A stretch of 64,000 nucleotides of DNA from Psettodes erumei (GCA_016785225.1 JAFBJZ010000847.1:1226501-1290500); one strand, 5' to 3'; positions 12,621 through 51,191 are shown, counted from the first letter of the stretch. Made by a program: numbers and translations. Notes: generated from the letters alone by a model not told the origin.

Positions 12621-13253
12621 CACAGAACGTCTTTTAAAGTCAAATCTGGAAGACAGAATAAGAAGATAAAACATTATCACTAAGTTACTGTGGTAATCAG
12701 TGATTCCTCCACATTCCTGGAATTATGACATTAAATAATATTATAGAATGAGGATTTCCCCAAAATAAGTGGTTCGAGTGTTGTATATTATGTAATATGA
12801 ATGTAATATAAGCATTAGTATTAATTCATGCCCCATGCAAAAACATCTTGAATAATCACTCCGCAAATGTGGCGAGGGTGGGAACAATAAATCAAACGCA
12901 CCCTTCCCTTGGTCTTACAGTCAACAAAGCATGAGTCACTTCACTTATTCAGCCTGCTGTCTGCGTCGTTACAGTTAAATCACACCGAATAAAATTTAAC
13001 ATCCGAACTGAGAACTGTGCATGAAACGACTGCCTGACAAAAAACACAGCACTAGCGTCAGACAGCAAGCTAAAGCAAAAGTTCACGTTAGTTAGCTTTA
13101 GCATTAGCTAGCGTTAGCACAGTACGTATACTTAGTAATGAGCAGCTTAAACTGACACATTTAGAGTGTTGTTGAACACAAACAAAAACAAACGGGACAT
13201 GCACAAGCGCAAATGAATGAATGTCGTAAAGTTTGCCGATAGTAGGACGCTAC

Positions 13254-13560
13254 CTGGCACAGGTCAACAACACAGGTATGACTCAGATTATTTGACCAAA
13301 AGGGGCCTCTATGAATCCGATGTAACGTTCAGAATAAATTGTCCGTTTTACCGGGGAATGAAAAAAACTGTGCGAGAAAGTGACTTTTAATCCACGTTAA
13401 CGCAAAGTAAAGTAAGCAAGGGCAACATGATCCTCCGGGGCACACGATTTCCGCAATGAGCTGCCCGCCTACAATGACGAGGGACATGATTGGATGGCGA
13501 ATACAATCGCTCAGATAATTGGTTCCCCCGATTTCAGTCAAGGATTATTCTTCCGGGTAC
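13254..13560 (-). promoter_or_regulatory. Probable mrpl28 5' non-coding exon and promoter
   Basis: On the minus strand a donor-like GCCAG|GTAGCG lies at about 13254, upstream of the acceptor preceding the first coding exon. Further upstream are a CCAAT box (minus strand, near 13490) and an ETS-type CCGGAAG at 13551-13557, both common in promoters of nuclear genes for mitochondrial proteins. The transcription start is not determined. Confidence 0.5.
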
Positions 13561-14088
13561 ACCGGATGTAAAAATGTATCACATGTCGCTTTCGAATTAT
13601 CGTTTATTTTTCAACATTTGCTGTATTATCATTTCATTTTAAATAGTACAGCTTTAAAAATGTTCAAATCAAAGCAATCTTACATAGCTGTTCTCTGCAC
13701 ACTTAAGACACATTCACCATAATATGAAATAATAATACGAAAACCGAACTGAAAATAATCCAAAAATTGAACAACTAATTTATTATTAATGTATCAAAAA
13801 TTAAACAATCAATGTAATCCCTTTATTTTTCATGAAGGTAAAGTGAATAAAGTATTAATAAAGTATTATTTTCAGTGATGTCGACCTTTATTGTGAAGTG
13901 CAAGGACAGAGTTTATCAGGAAATAGACTCGTGCCGTGTTGTTAGGATTGATAAAAGGAAGGGTAAAAATGAAAATGTAGAAGCACGGATAAATTTGGTA
14001 GTTACCTTAAGCATTAGAATCACCACTGAAAAGCACGGCATTCATAGTATACATGTAAGAGACGACGAAGGTATAACAAGAAGGGATC

Positions 14089-14175
14089 CGCCCGAAAGGT
14101 GGAATTGAGCCACTCTGCCGCTAGGCAGCTACAGGTTTGAAGCCTGCACCCCGGACCACCGAGGATCATCCGGGC
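14089..14175 (-). tRNA. Selenocysteine tRNA, tRNA-Sec(TCA)
   Basis: An 87-nt minus-strand match to vertebrate tRNA-Sec: 5' GCCCGGATGATCC, anticodon loop CTTCAAA with TCA at 14140-14138, long variable arm, and 3' ACCTTTCGGGC plus discriminator G. It has the expected long acceptor arm and six-pair D stem. Compared with the human sequence recalled from memory there are five differences. Two pairs of them are compensatory, A-U to G-C in the D stem and U-A to C-G in the variable arm. The fifth puts C instead of U at T-loop position 54 (14109). This tRNA decodes in-frame UGA for all selenoproteins after Ser-to-Sec conversion. CCA is not encoded, as usual. A TTTT on the transcribed sense lies 57 nt downstream (14029-14032). 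Confidence 0.96.
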
Positions 14176-14195
14176 ACTTTTGAAAGGTGCGATCA

Positions 14196-14391
14196 GGATT
14201 AAATGTACCAAAGCCGAACCGCAGCTATCTCAGTCATGGTGTCAATGAGACGAACCGCTCTTAGTTTTTTATCTATTGAGAAGAGTTTGGGTATACATAC
14301 CGCATCCACATGCTGGCTACTCAAAATCCATTTTAACATTAAATAAACACAAAAGGGACATGTAGTTCAGTCTGTTCTGTTTTATGCAAAG
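14196..14391 (-). promoter_or_regulatory. Candidate type 3 Pol III promoter of tRNA-Sec
   Basis: Upstream of the tRNA on the minus strand: an A/T-rich TATA-like ATTTAA about 25-30 nt upstream; a PSE-like CACCATGACTGAGA at about 14229-14242, some 55-67 nt upstream; ACTACATGTCCC at 14366-14355, close to the ZNF143/Staf (SPH) consensus and 180-191 nt upstream; and an octamer-like CTTTGCAT at 14391-14384. The order and distances fit the known external promoter of vertebrate tRNA-Sec genes. The TATA-like element is weak. Confidence 0.55.
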
Positions 14392-15136
14392 CAGACGTCT
14401 TTTGATTGGCTGTGTGGGAATAAATACGTGGCGCTGGATCGCGTCATGTTAGGTAGAAGAAATGACCACATTTACATGCAAACGCAAATCCACATTGGCA
14501 TGTCATGGGAATGGTCATGGGTCAGGAAAGACTGACGGAAAGGATTAACAGTGCGTCAGTTACTGTATCATTATTGCTGTTTAGGTCCACCAGTTGGTGG
14601 AGGTCATTACCAGATCCTTTTCTTGCTAGGAGTAAATGTACTACACAACACAGTAAATGTTAGTTAAGCAAAAGTAATAAATTATAATCTTGTGGATGTT
14701 CTTAAAGTATCAAAAGATATAGTATTCTACAGTACACTGCAGAAAAATGCCAGTCATTCCAATGTATAGCAATTAAATGTTTGATGTTTATGCATGAAAA
14801 AATGACTTAAACAATTATGAAATATATACAATATGAAATATAATTTTAGATTTTCTGTTGAATTGACTATTTGATGGATTGATTGATTGACTTATCATTT
14901 CACCTTTGATTTTACATACAATTAGGAAGTTACATTTATAACATTGCTTCATATTTTATGAGATCCCTTTTGTTTTGTATTAGGGTTAGGGTAGCTTTTA
15001 ACAATAAAGCATGCAAACTTACTTCTTATGCCTTTCTTATAGTTCTTTATGCTGCTGTAATAGTTTAATATTGCTGTTTGGGATCAAAAGATTAATTTTA
15101 TTTCAAAATGAAAAAAGCTGCATTATTATTGCTTAT

Positions 15137-15142
15137 TTTATT
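15137..15142 (-). terminator. Polyadenylation signal of the ZnT1-like gene (AATAAA)
   Basis: Reads AATAAA on the minus strand about 210 bp after the stop codon at 15350. Confidence 0.5.
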
Positions 15143-15349
15143 TCAGTACATATTTAAGAGCGAGTACAAAAGTTCCAGGTACAAATGAAGAAACATCAGA
15201 TCTATTTTTACAGAATTTCACTTTATAATACAAAAGAATCTTTGGTCTAGCACCTGGTTGATGTCATAAAACTAACAAAAGATAACAATATAATGTGCAG
15301 TCAGTTTTTTTTTTTTCCTCCAATTTCATTCTTTGGTTAAAACTGTCAG

Positions 15350-18084
15350 TCAGACAAAAGTGTTCTCTATGATGAGTATCTGAGGCTCTTCCTTTGTTTC
15401 CCTGGCTGGTGGTGCCGGCAGGCTCCTGGTCTCCCCTTCTTTTGGAGAGCAGCACATGTTCCCAATACAGGCTTTTCCACAGGACAGTGTGCAGGCCAGG
15501 AGTGGAGGCAGGGAGGGGTCCTCTCTGTGGACCATAGGGGAGGTGTCACCTCCACTGTCTACAGAGGACCCAGAGTGTGAAGCGAACTCTGGTTGAACAG
15601 TGCAGCAGCTCACTCCTACGCTCTGCAGCACCTTAGTGACCCCTGACATCAGATCAGCACACCTGGATGTACGTGAAATGATTTTTGCATTAAAAAGATA
15701 TGTAATTTTGCAATCTGGATCTAAATTAATCTAAATTAGAAGACATTATAATAGCCTTTGTCAATTTGTCTCACCAACAGGCAACGTCTTTGTTTAGACA
15801 TTGACTCAATCATTTTTCATCTTGTAAAAAATACCAACTCATCACTTACTTATCGTTCATTACAAAATCTAAAAAATAAATATCATTGGTCAAACTTTTC
15901 CACTTCACCTGTGTGCTGGAAACCCAGCATGGCAGTGTACATGGACAGAGGCCACCATGAATGATTCGGTTAACTGCCAGACATGGAGGTCGTGTACTGC
16001 TTGCACTCCAGGGACACCCACAATCCTTCGTCCAAGATCAGACACACAAATGTGTGGAGGTGTGGCCTGTAGCAGCAGCAGTCCATACCTGTGCACCTGG
16101 AGGGGAGATGTGTTGTGCAACGGTGTCAACGGTCATTTCAATTTTAGATACAACTGCAGAGAATATGACCAACATGAATAAATGCTTATTGATACCTATT
16201 TAGTTTCAAACTAAAGGACCTAGTATAAATACACAGAGTCACATGACCTGCGGTGCAGCTATGGCGATCAGCATAATCACAGCCAGCAGGGAAAGACCTG
16301 GATCCAGGTAAACCAGGAAGCAACAGACTCCAGAGCTGTGCAGGCAGTCTGTGCCCACCAGCAGCATCATCAGGCTGTTGATCAGAGCCAGAAGGGAGGT
16401 AAAGAGGCCTTGAATGACAAGGAAGAAAGGCAGGACGCGGACTGGCTGCTGGCCCTCAGCGTGCTGTGATGACTTGCAGACTGGGGAGGTTTTTGATGCA
16501 TTCTGTGTGTCTGAAATGGGAGAAAACAATTGGATTGGAGTCATCAAGAAATAAATACAGAGCCCCTACATGATATCTGTTAGTTACATGGGGTTTTTCT
16601 TTACAAATACTGGAGATTCTGCTGTCTAACAATTAGTATCACAATATTAATAACTCTGTTTCTGATATTGATATTTATGTACTGCCAACTGGCAAATATG
16701 AACATACTTCATATTCATATGAAGTATGTTCAGTTTTCTATGGGACACTAAGAAAAAAAAGGTTCCAGTTCAAAGACCTAAATTCTCTTACCAAGGTGTC
16801 CTATGCTGTTATTGTCTTTCGAAGTCTCTACGATGTCTTTTGAACGACTCTCACATCTGCAGGCCTTCAGAACCACAATTCCCCCGCTCATGTCTTCACA
16901 GTCCCGGCTGTCCTGTGAAGCTGCATACTGTTGGACACCTGGCTCTGGTTGTGGAGTTTCAGAATCAGTATCTGGGACACTGGAGGTTCCAGGGTTACAG
17001 AGGACAAGTGTCCCGTTGTAGAGAGAGTCATCCACAGCAGATTGGACCTGGCTGACGTCATCCTGGACTTGCCCCAGCTCAGCAAGGCTTTTGGTTTCCT
17101 CTTCAGCCAAGACTGTGGGAATCGAGCAGAGGAATGAAAAATAAACATGGACACAGTTTGATGTTCCTTACAGCTGAATATACACAGGGGAGCTTCTTCA
17201 AAGTGAAATCTATCAGATCAACAGCATCACCTGAACCGACAGAAAAATTCTTCAGCAGTGAGAGATTATTACTACATAAAGACAGTATAAGCATGTGCAA
17301 TCACTAACCCATAAACCCTTTGTAAAGATGCCTTATTAGAGAGTGATGCCACATTGTTATACTGCATGTTTATGTATGAGTTTATGGACCGTAAGCCCTC
17401 AAAGTAAATGGGTAATCCTTAAGTAATGGTACCTTTGTGGTGCACTTCAAGGTGAGATTCTGTCTTTGGATGCCTGCTGGCTCTGGCCCTCTCCTCCTGC
17501 GCCTGACCCCAGTTCACTCTGAGCACCAGCATCTTATGGAGCAAACTGACAACTCCAACCACCACAAGCAGCAGGGGGCGCTGCACTGGGTGCGGCTTCA
17601 GGGAAATGCTGATGATTTCCATTGAGTAAGAGATACACAAAGAGGCCAAGAGGAGACTGGAAATGAAAACCCCCACAACCTGAACCCTGCTACTGGCGTA
17701 GGAGATCCCACACTCGAGAGGCGGAGCAGAAATTGCTGGGGAGCAGAGTTGGTGAGAAGAAAAAGGTGAGGCTGCTCCATGCATGAGCTGAGGAGTGGGA
17801 GGTTCATCTGGGGGTGATGACCCATCGGTGGAGGTGTGGGTGCCAGGTGGAGGCTCTGCTGTGAGGGAGGAAGCCTGTAGAGATGCAGGGGAGCCCAAAG
17901 AGGAGAAGGGTGGATGTTTTATTTTATCTGAAGTTTGAGGAGGAAGAGCCAGGGATATGAGGATGAAGAGCGTGTGGAAACCATCCAAAAGGGTGATGAG
18001 GGACTTGCAGATTTGACTGATGGCGACCTCGCACACCAGCAGCAGGATGGACATTCCCAGCATGCACCAGCGTGGCAGCCTCAT
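15350..18084 (-). CDS. ZnT1 (SLC30A1)-like cation diffusion facilitator with degenerate metal site
   Basis: Five coding exons: 18084-17433, 17112-16792, 16510-16248, 16096-15909 and 15662-15350, joining in phase to 578 residues. Homology to ZnT1 is clear: TM1-TM2 (CMLGMSILLLVCEV to LLDGFHTL), TM3-TM4 (about 135-200), TM5-TM6 (350-410, VYLDPGL), a cytosolic C-terminal domain with HDLHVWQL, then TVQPEFAS and a ZnT1-type LAC-C-C-CC cysteine tail. ZnT1 exports zinc across the plasma membrane through a site made of His and Asp in TM2 and TM5. Here TM2 keeps H37 but has Ile at 41 where Asp is expected, and TM5 (about 350-373) has neither His nor Asp. The TM2-TM3 loop is expanded by about 80 Ser/Pro-rich residues, and the TM4-TM5 loop is acidic rather than His-rich. 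The splice sites and long open frame argue against a pseudogene. Likely a non-transporting or regulatory paralogue; function unknown. Confidence 0.85.
16700..16731. repeat. Perfect inverted repeat (14-bp arms)
   Basis: GAACATACTTCATA and its exact reverse complement are separated by TTCA. It lies in the intron between coding exons 2 and 3 of the ZnT1-like gene. Confidence 0.9.
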
Positions 18085-18993
18085 ACCTGCAACTGAAAGA
18101 ATAAAGCAAACACATTTTATTTTTCAATTATAAAATGTCTTGCTCAGTGCACATCTAGGTTACATTTCATAATTAATATACACCCTCACATAGAAACACA
18201 GACATTAGTACTTGTTTACTGATATTTATCCTTGTCATCAAAGGTTTCACATTTTCAAAGTTTCAGTCAAAATATGCACATATTTAAGTACAGTGCCTGA
18301 TTAAACAAAGCCTACTTCATTACTTTCAACTTCAGATTTTAATTGTAATTAAGATTAAATTCACAAGTGTGCTGAGCATGAATGAACCTGATTGGACCGT
18401 CAATTACTCCTATACAGTTATGAAGTACTTGTCCCTGAATATGTTCTGTTACTTTTTGCCTCTAGTCCACAACAACTCATTTCTTTAATAACTCAAGGCA
18501 AAGTTGCATTGCATATTCACATTAATAATACAAAATATAATCAACAAATATATCATGTGGTATTATAATACATTAGGGTAAAATAAGATAAATCAGTCTC
18601 TCATGGAATTCAGTATACAGTTAAAATTGGTCCCATATTTACCAGCATTACAATATTTAATCCATCAATAATTATAATTTTGCACTATAATATACATTAT
18701 TTCAAACTGGGCCATAATGAGTCCATTCCGCATAATGATGAATACTTTTAATTTAAGTGTATATAAATGCAAATACTTTGGCACTTACCTAAGTTACATT
18801 TGAAAACAGGACTTTTTTACACTGTGGTATTTGTATTTGAAGTCAAAATATTTCAGTGCTTCTTCCTCCACTTACTGTATGTCATGAATAAACCAGCATG
18901 TGCATGTAACACACATTCAACTATTTGCACAAGCAGCAAAAATGCAACATATGTAGACAGTCTACGTTTTTTTTCAGTCTAAAGTTTAATTAC

Positions 18994-19090
18994 CCCAGAA
19001 AAGTGGACGACCCTCGGGCAGCAATCAGAAGTAAGCTGGGTTCTTGGATGTGATCTGTGAGCTGAAAGCTGAAAAATGTCATTCATCGTC
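18994..19090 (-). other. Possible 5' non-coding exon of the ZnT1-like gene
   Basis: The first coding exon is preceded by an acceptor-like TTATTCTTTCAG just before the ATG at 18084, which implies an upstream non-coding exon. A donor-like CTGGG|GTAATT at 18994 is the best candidate. The 5' limit is a guess. Confidence 0.3.
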
Positions 19091-19099
19091 CACACATTC

Positions 19100-22000
19100 T
19101 CTCCCTGTCCCACCACACTCCTCCTCTGCCATAATCGCAGTCATGTGAGCTGGGGAGTGGGGGGCGGGTGGGCGGTATCGTCCTCTCCTCGGTTATCCAT
19201 GTTTGCATTCCTTCCTCAGCTCGATGGTGGGAGAAAAAACTGTCAGCGGACGATTGCACAGACCGCCCACCCTTCCTACACCCTCTCTGAGCAGGTCGAC
19301 TGAAGCTAATTTGCACTAATTAAATTCTCATTGTGTTGTCAGGATTACATGACCTGATCTAATCATAAGGTTCACCTCGGCATTATTAGCCCCCAAAGCA
19401 TTTGGAATATTTGCATCCAGTGCTGTGTTATGGAAGCATTATGTAATCGGTCTTCAATAAGTCAGGCTGCTTAACAATAATGTAGAATAAGTAGAAAGAT
19501 TGGATTTCAGCTCACAGCTGTACTACAAGAAACCAAAAGTGTATGAGAGTTACTGGACATCATAATTGATTCTATAGGAGTACACCATATAGTTTTATAT
19601 ATATTTCCTGTTGCATACACCAGATGCACAATTTCCCCTTAGTAATATTTAATCATGCAGATGGGCTGCAGTAAAATAGTTGCAGTATGTGTAGTTCGTC
19701 CTTTTTTCTCCCTTACTTCCTGGTAGAACTGTAAAACAGAGCAGAAACGTCCACAAGAAAAGGACAAAGCATTTATTTGATCTGACAGTGACATAAAACA
19801 GAGAAGGCGCTACTGATGCACAGCAGACAAACACTGACCAGAAGTACGTTTAATTATGTTGTGCATGTAGTATTACAAAATGTATGTTAACTTTTGTACT
19901 GATGCCTGAGTTTTGAACCTTGCAACTTCCAAAGGCAATGGCCAATGCATTCAACATCAGCCACCATAAGCGACTGGTCACACCAGACCAAGGCTACTGA
20001 TTTGAGCAGTTAGAGTGAATTTAACTCTTTGTAGGAGGAATGTATCAGTCCTTTGTTCCAAAGCGACGCTGCTTTTCTTTAAAGCTTCTTGGAAGGGAAA
20101 TTAAATGAATATTTCAAAAGTTTTTGCCAAGAGTTAAAGGGGAGAGCGAAAGATGCTGCAGTCCCGTTAGTCCATGCTCATGTGGGCCAGTGTGCAGGGG
20201 GCTTGTTGCAGTCCACTGGACTGCAAATCAACAGGCCAGATAGGGGCTGACACCACAGATAAATCCCTTCTGTTCCACCAGCATGCCAACACATTCCTGA
20301 GGAACGGCTAAGCCCAAGTAAAGACCCAGCGAGGAAGCGTTTCATCACCACTGTCCCCTGTGCACAAAGAGAGGCCACAGACCTGGCAACCCGGCTAAAC
20401 TTTCAGCACCTCGTCTACTCCTGTGTTTCAGTTAACGCTCCTTTTTCTTCAGAGAAGCTACGCAAAGCTGCTTTGGTCCCCTATTACACAATGTTACAAC
20501 ATATAAGCTGGAAACCCTGAAAATTCAGTTGGAAACAGAGTTTTCAGACAAATAGCGGAGCTTTAGCTTTACCATCAGCGCACGCGAGTTAGCTACAGCT
20601 GATCAACTCTGCCAGAGACAGTCAAAGTTTCCCCTGATAAAATCCATGGTCCTCGGCTTAAAATGCTCTTTTACACACACTCATTCAAAATCTTCCTCAT
20701 TTGTACACTTCAGTATATTTTCATTTTATATCATTATCATCATTTTTATTTTTGCTTTATTTCCTTCCAGGGTTGTGCGTATAGTTTTATCCCAAACTAT
20801 GGGTTTGCACATCGTTGGATTTTTTAAAAAGTTAACTATTTTGAACTGTTGAGACATCAAACAGGACAAAGTCTATAACCGGTTCAAGTTCAAACAACAT
20901 ACTTGACCCTGGTCCAGTGTGCCCCCCCGCTTCCTGTTAGCTGAGGAAATGAAACTGCCTATGTGGACATAACAAAAACAAAAAGAAAACATCACAAAGA
21001 TGTGCCCGTCTACTGTTCACCCTGAGGTGCACAATCACATGCTTCATACCAGTGTGGACAGAGGCAGGACCTCAGGAGTTTCTCTGGCCATATGATGAGT
21101 CACGAGAACAACAACACCAACAAAGACCCGCTAGGAAATGTTTTATTTCAACCAGAATTGACTCTGTCACCAGTACAAAAACCCACCTGCCAGTACCTCT
21201 GAAGCTCAGTAATTATTGCATTAAACATTGTTTAAGTGTTTTGTTTAATGTGTGCCAAAACCCAAATATAAAACAGTAGATTGTGGTTTTATCTGGCTTC
21301 ACGTGACAAACAATTTCTTAACCGGGAACAGCACTTTCCTGAAGGAACCAGCCAGTCTTTGTGCTCAGTTAAGCTCAACTAACTAACAACTGTTTCACTA
21401 ACCCTCTCTTTAATTGTTTGACAGTTTCACTCATGTACAACCTCTAATTAAACAAAATTTAACTGTAAATTATTGATTGAACTGCTCATTAGCCAGTGAA
21501 GGAAATGTTCACTGCCAAAACCTTTAGTCTGTTTTCCTCAAGTGCCTTTGTTGCCTTCCTTCAATAGAACCGGACATTGCCAGGAAACACAACTCAGGCG
21601 GCAATTACTTTTCTCTTCACATGGTAATTGGTAAAACAAATTAGAAGCGCAGATTTGGTCGTGACAGGATTCCCACAGTAAATGTTGCTTCATTTTGAGG
21701 GTTCATTGGAAACAGCTTTTTTAGTTAAAAAAACAGAGTGCTGTTACATGTGGTGTTCTTTAAGCATTGAGGGGGTCATTAAAAATCACTGATAAGTTCT
21801 AGCTTTCTCACAATCTCCTGCGTTACTGGAGCATTGTAAGAGGAGGCTGGGGGCTGGATTAGTGCATTCTGGAATTCCTTCAGAAGAGTACAGTACAGAG
21901 CAGAGCTCCCACCCTGTACTCAACGCCGCCCCCTCCACCTCCTCACACCCTCAGCCCGGGGGATGTGAACCCCCTCACCTCTCGCCACCAGCTTTCTGCC

Positions 22001-24600
22001 GATAAAAAGAAATCTCTTTCCAGAATAAGTCTCGTCTCTGGTTCTCAGCTTTTTGCTGACTTCTGACCCCTTAAACTGAAGCAATGTTCCACTTGTGAGT
22101 GGATCAAACAAAGAGAAGTTGTTATTCTTTGTTTTATTTAAATAATTTCTGGGTACGACACGTACAGTTTTCCAAAAAATTATTAAAAAAAAAAAAAAAA
22201 ATTTATGTGATTCCTCGTATTAGATCTTCTGTGAGGGCCCGGCCCCACAGGTAGGGAACCACTTTCTGTAAGGAGAAATTTTGTTTTCTTTCTTTAAAAA
22301 AAAGACAACAAAAAACAGCTGTATCCAAATATCCCAACCAAACCTCTGTACACAAATATTCATGCATTCCTTTGCCGTTCAAACATTCTCCAAACAAGTA
22401 ATTCAATTGAATCATTCAGTCATATCATTAGTTATTACATGCATTTATTTGAGAGGAACGAATTTTGCCATACATATCTTTGTGATTACCGGCACATTTT
22501 AATTAAGTTAACAAATTATTATTAAAAATTTCTAAAAATTAAAGCATTACAAACAGTGGGGGCAAACTATCTGTTGGGTGGAGAAGAGCAGGAGGGTCAA
22601 AATATGCTCCTTTTAGGAAAAAAAACAAAACAAGACAAAGAAAAAAAAAAACACCTGCCTGTGTCTGTCTCGGTGAAAACCAGCTCTCAAACATAAAGTC
22701 TACATTTCCTGTAAAGATTCACTGGCTTGCTGTGGAAAATTCAAGACAGGAGGTGGATGTGAACAGACGTCAGCGCCTGCAGCGTGTTGTATATGATGCT
22801 GTGAAATCCTTTTTATTGTGGCTCCACTGTAAGAAAAAAAAAAAAAGAAAAACACCAGCGCCCCCTTGTTGCCACTGCTTCACCCAGCAGAGTATTAGAC
22901 CAACAAGGAGTTTGATTATGTTGCGTCACTGTATTTGCTTTCATTACTGCACCCCTATGCTAATGATAGTCAACCATTCAATCATAAATTACCTCTCCTC
23001 CCAGCACAGATGGCCCCCCCTCCAAAACAAAAAACCCAAATCTATATATTTGCTCTAGTTTTAATCTGAAATATACATCAAAAAACAGGAGGGTATCCTT
23101 TAAAAGCAACCACCCCCAAATGGAAAAGAAAAGATAAAATGAGAAGGGGTTGAGGAGGAAAAGCGGAAAAAAAAAATCAGAAAAGGCTCATATAGCTATA
23201 AAATAAATACAAAATAACTGATTTGTCAAAGTAGCCCAACAAAAAACAAAACAAAACAGAAGACTGAATGAGAAGCGGCGAGTTTGAAGGCAACATGAAT
23301 AGTGAGCAAAAGTCGAGCGGTGAGATGGCATGAAGTACCGATGGAAGACCGAGGGACAGGATGAAGAGGGGGGAGGGTTGACGACGGAGACCGAGCCGAC
23401 TGGTCGAACAAATGCAGTAATAGTGTCTGAAGTTGCAAACATTTCAAGGAAAAACAACTTTCTTTTTTACTGTAAAAAGAAATAACTCAACCAAAAGCAG
23501 ACAGCAGTGCTTCGTGACATTCACAGAAGTTCTGGGTTTTTTCAGCTTCGTGACTTTCCAAAAAAAAAAAAAAGGTGGTTTTGTTGTAGCGGAGGGAGAC
23601 GGGAGACAGATGCAGCTCCTCCACATCAGATCTGAGGAAACTGAGTGGAGAGTGTGTGTGTGTGTGTGGGGGGGGCACCGATTCCTGAGGGGCCAAAGTG
23701 AGCAGAGGACGAGAAAACAGACAAGAAGGAAGTCACTTTGGCAAAGGTCCCTTAGAGTTTTTTTGTTTTTTTCCAAAGGGGGACAATGATTGGGGTTGGG
23801 GACACTGACACAAAGCACTGACATTTCAACAGACATGTTCACACCTTCAGCTTCCTGTGGACAGAAAAGCCTTCAATGGCGTCTTACTACCGCCTCTAAA
23901 ACTAGTGTTTAAAGCCAGCAGGTCCGCCTTCAGTAGGGTCGGTCATCTTCTTAGCGTGACCACACATTCATCGCCATCGTGTCTTTGCGTACACGTGTCC
24001 CGAAAAACCTTCGACTTCTACTTCCTCAACTACAGTGAAAATCTACACGAGAGAGCGAGTGCGGGCTGCGAGAAAGGGCCGCGATCTGTCTTTGGTTAGT
24101 GTTTTATCCTCCCTCCTTTGTCCCCCGTCTCTCTTTTCTCTCTCACAGGCAGTCGCTTTGTGTGGAAAGACTGCAGATTGAAAAAAATAATGTAGTGATA
24201 ACAGCATGATGTCATTTCTCTACCCGCCCCCCTTCCTCATATTCAGTGTGCATATGTCTGTGTGTTTCTGTTGGTCGATGTAGTGTGGCTGTTGAGGATT
24301 CTTTTTTGTTTCAGTCAAGCTTGTCTGCTTGAGATCGTCCTTCGTGTCTTTACCAGAATTCGCCTGTATTTTTGTGTGTGGAGTCTCGACTGTAACACCA
24401 GGTCTGTTGTCCTTTATGGAAAGGTCATGGTTGGTGGCAAAGTCAAAGAAATGACAAAAAACATAGAGAGCAAACAGTCCCAGAGTAGAGCCAGACAAGC
24501 CATCTGAGCGCTGTTTCCTCTCGTCCCCGCTGTCCCTGTGGAAGGAGAAGACAGGAGACAAGTGAGACCTGAATGTAGCAGGAAACATTTCCAACCAAAT
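19100..24600. other. Intergenic region without recognised gene
   Basis: No exon with recognisable homology on either strand. There are short A/T homopolymers (for example near 22185-22201) and several minus-strand AATAAA motifs (near 22133 and 22810), which leaves open a longer ppp1r37 3' UTR than the one called. A 125-codon minus-strand frame at 24220-24594 is discussed as a finding. Confidence 0.5.
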
Positions 24601-24619
24601 TCAATGTCATATCCGGTTA

Positions 24620-24625
24620 TTTATT
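24620..24625 (-). terminator. ppp1r37 polyadenylation signal (AATAAA)
   Basis: Reads AATAAA on the minus strand about 100 nt past the stop, at the edge of a (TTA)n run at 24617-24642. More distal signals exist, so this may be only the proximal site. Confidence 0.4.
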
Positions 24626-24723
24626 ATTATTATTATTATTAAAGCCACGCGTCATTCATATTTGAACATGTTTTAACTTTGGCAGATATGCTATGTCACT
24701 AAGGAACTTTTGACCTCACAACC

Positions 24724-51191
<26,468 letters not shown>

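Noticed and set aside
13875..14108. Plus-strand 77-codon frame before the tRNA
   Set aside because: It runs into the tRNA-Sec gene on the other strand and resembles no protein.
20178..20378. Minus-strand 66-codon frame with a hydrophobic start
   Set aside because: No recognised homology, no neighbouring exon and no promoter or poly(A) context.
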